From TMP-86 sp031394735 (GTDB taxonomy: Bacteria; Pseudomonadota; Gammaproteobacteria; Steroidobacterales; Steroidobacteraceae): a stretch of DNA of 64,000 bases. A program made the translations under genes and the position numbers. Positions 63,964 through 64,000 of the stretch are shown here, piece after piece. Location of the stretch: NCBI GenBank assembly GCA_031394735.1, contig JANMXI010000050.1:41963-105962 (forward strand), given 5' to 3'. A model generated the notes under the pieces. It made no database searches. It saw nothing but the letters and a program-made list of their open reading frames with translations, and was not told the origin of the DNA. Within the stretch, counting starts at the first letter, position 1. Each line of letters begins with the position of its first letter.

Positions 63964-64000
63964 GAAGCATAGAATATCACATAGTGTTAACAGGCCCTAG

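Larger units (their letters stand above)
63194..63996 (-). mobile_element. IS5-family insertion sequence (IS427-like group)
   Basis: An 803-base element with perfect 15-bp terminal inverted repeats (GGCCTGTTAACACTA at 63194-63208; its complement at 63982-63996). CTAG flanks both ends (63190-63193 and 63997-64000), read as a 4-bp target duplication. It carries two overlapping transposase frames joined by an A8 slippery run. Confidence 0.9.

Overview
The window is high-GC chromosomal DNA with tightly packed genes, many joined by 4-base stop/start overlaps. The gene content points to a gammaproteobacterium near the Xanthomonadales/Nevskiales/Steroidobacter group. Signs are the 325-residue malate dehydrogenase of the Xanthomonas/Burkholderia type, a large FadE acyl-CoA dehydrogenase, oligopeptidase A, RlmJ, a def-fmt-rsmB-DUF4390-NtrY/NtrX-like run, a lysM-dprA-smg-topA run, and oxygen-dependent HemF. 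The lineage is inferred from gene content only. TTG starts are common here, several with a good ribosome-binding site.

Layout. 1-5962 (minus): an edge-truncated DUF4399 gene, DUF3667, fadE, mdh, and an ECF sigma/anti-sigma pair. 6154-10215 (plus): a small membrane peptide, a YtrA-type GntR regulator, an ABC ATPase/permease pair, DUF3187 and a PH-SHOCT protein. 10417-11936: an FAD-linked oxidase whose mRNA leader is a clear cyclic-di-GMP-I (GEMM-I) riboswitch. 12000-17550: a Kef-type antiporter divergent from an Mla-like lipid transport operon (STAS-MlaE, MlaF, MlaD, PqiC-like lipoprotein). 17597-25382: YheS, a GGDEF/EAL protein, an M15 peptidase, an HD phosphohydrolase, xthA and marR.

25382-32019 is the most interesting accessory region. 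A MarR gene diverges from a six-gene, translationally coupled operon: Rieske oxygenase alpha and beta, an acyl/aryl-CoA ligase, a thiolase-like protein without the usual nucleophilic cysteine, an unusual DUF35-SDR fusion, and a second SDR. A perfect inverted repeat overlaps the predicted -35 box. The set looks like a catabolic pathway in which an acid is activated to CoA, oxygenated, and then cleaved by a Ltp2/ChsH2-like retro-aldolase. The substrate is unknown.

32023-59233 is mostly housekeeping: SH3 anchor protein, prlC, GIDE and LemA, gor, gamma-carbonic anhydrase, aroE, hemB, a second ECF/anti-sigma pair, rlmJ, hemF, topA, smg, dprA, a LysM lipoprotein, def, fmt, rsmB, DUF4390, a NtrY/NtrX-like pair with a degenerate AAA+ domain, DUF3465, DUF4124 and a lytic transglycosylase. 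59235-64000 is a looser minus-strand stretch of small accessory genes: OsmC, a truncated hotdog thioesterase, Pr6Pr, MAPEG, two hypothetical membrane proteins, DUF1801 and an RraB-like protein. It ends in a complete IS5-family element inserted right against the rraB-like start codon.

No tRNA, rRNA or CRISPR array was recognised. A 69-base gapless dispersed repeat occurs at 10282 and 19684.
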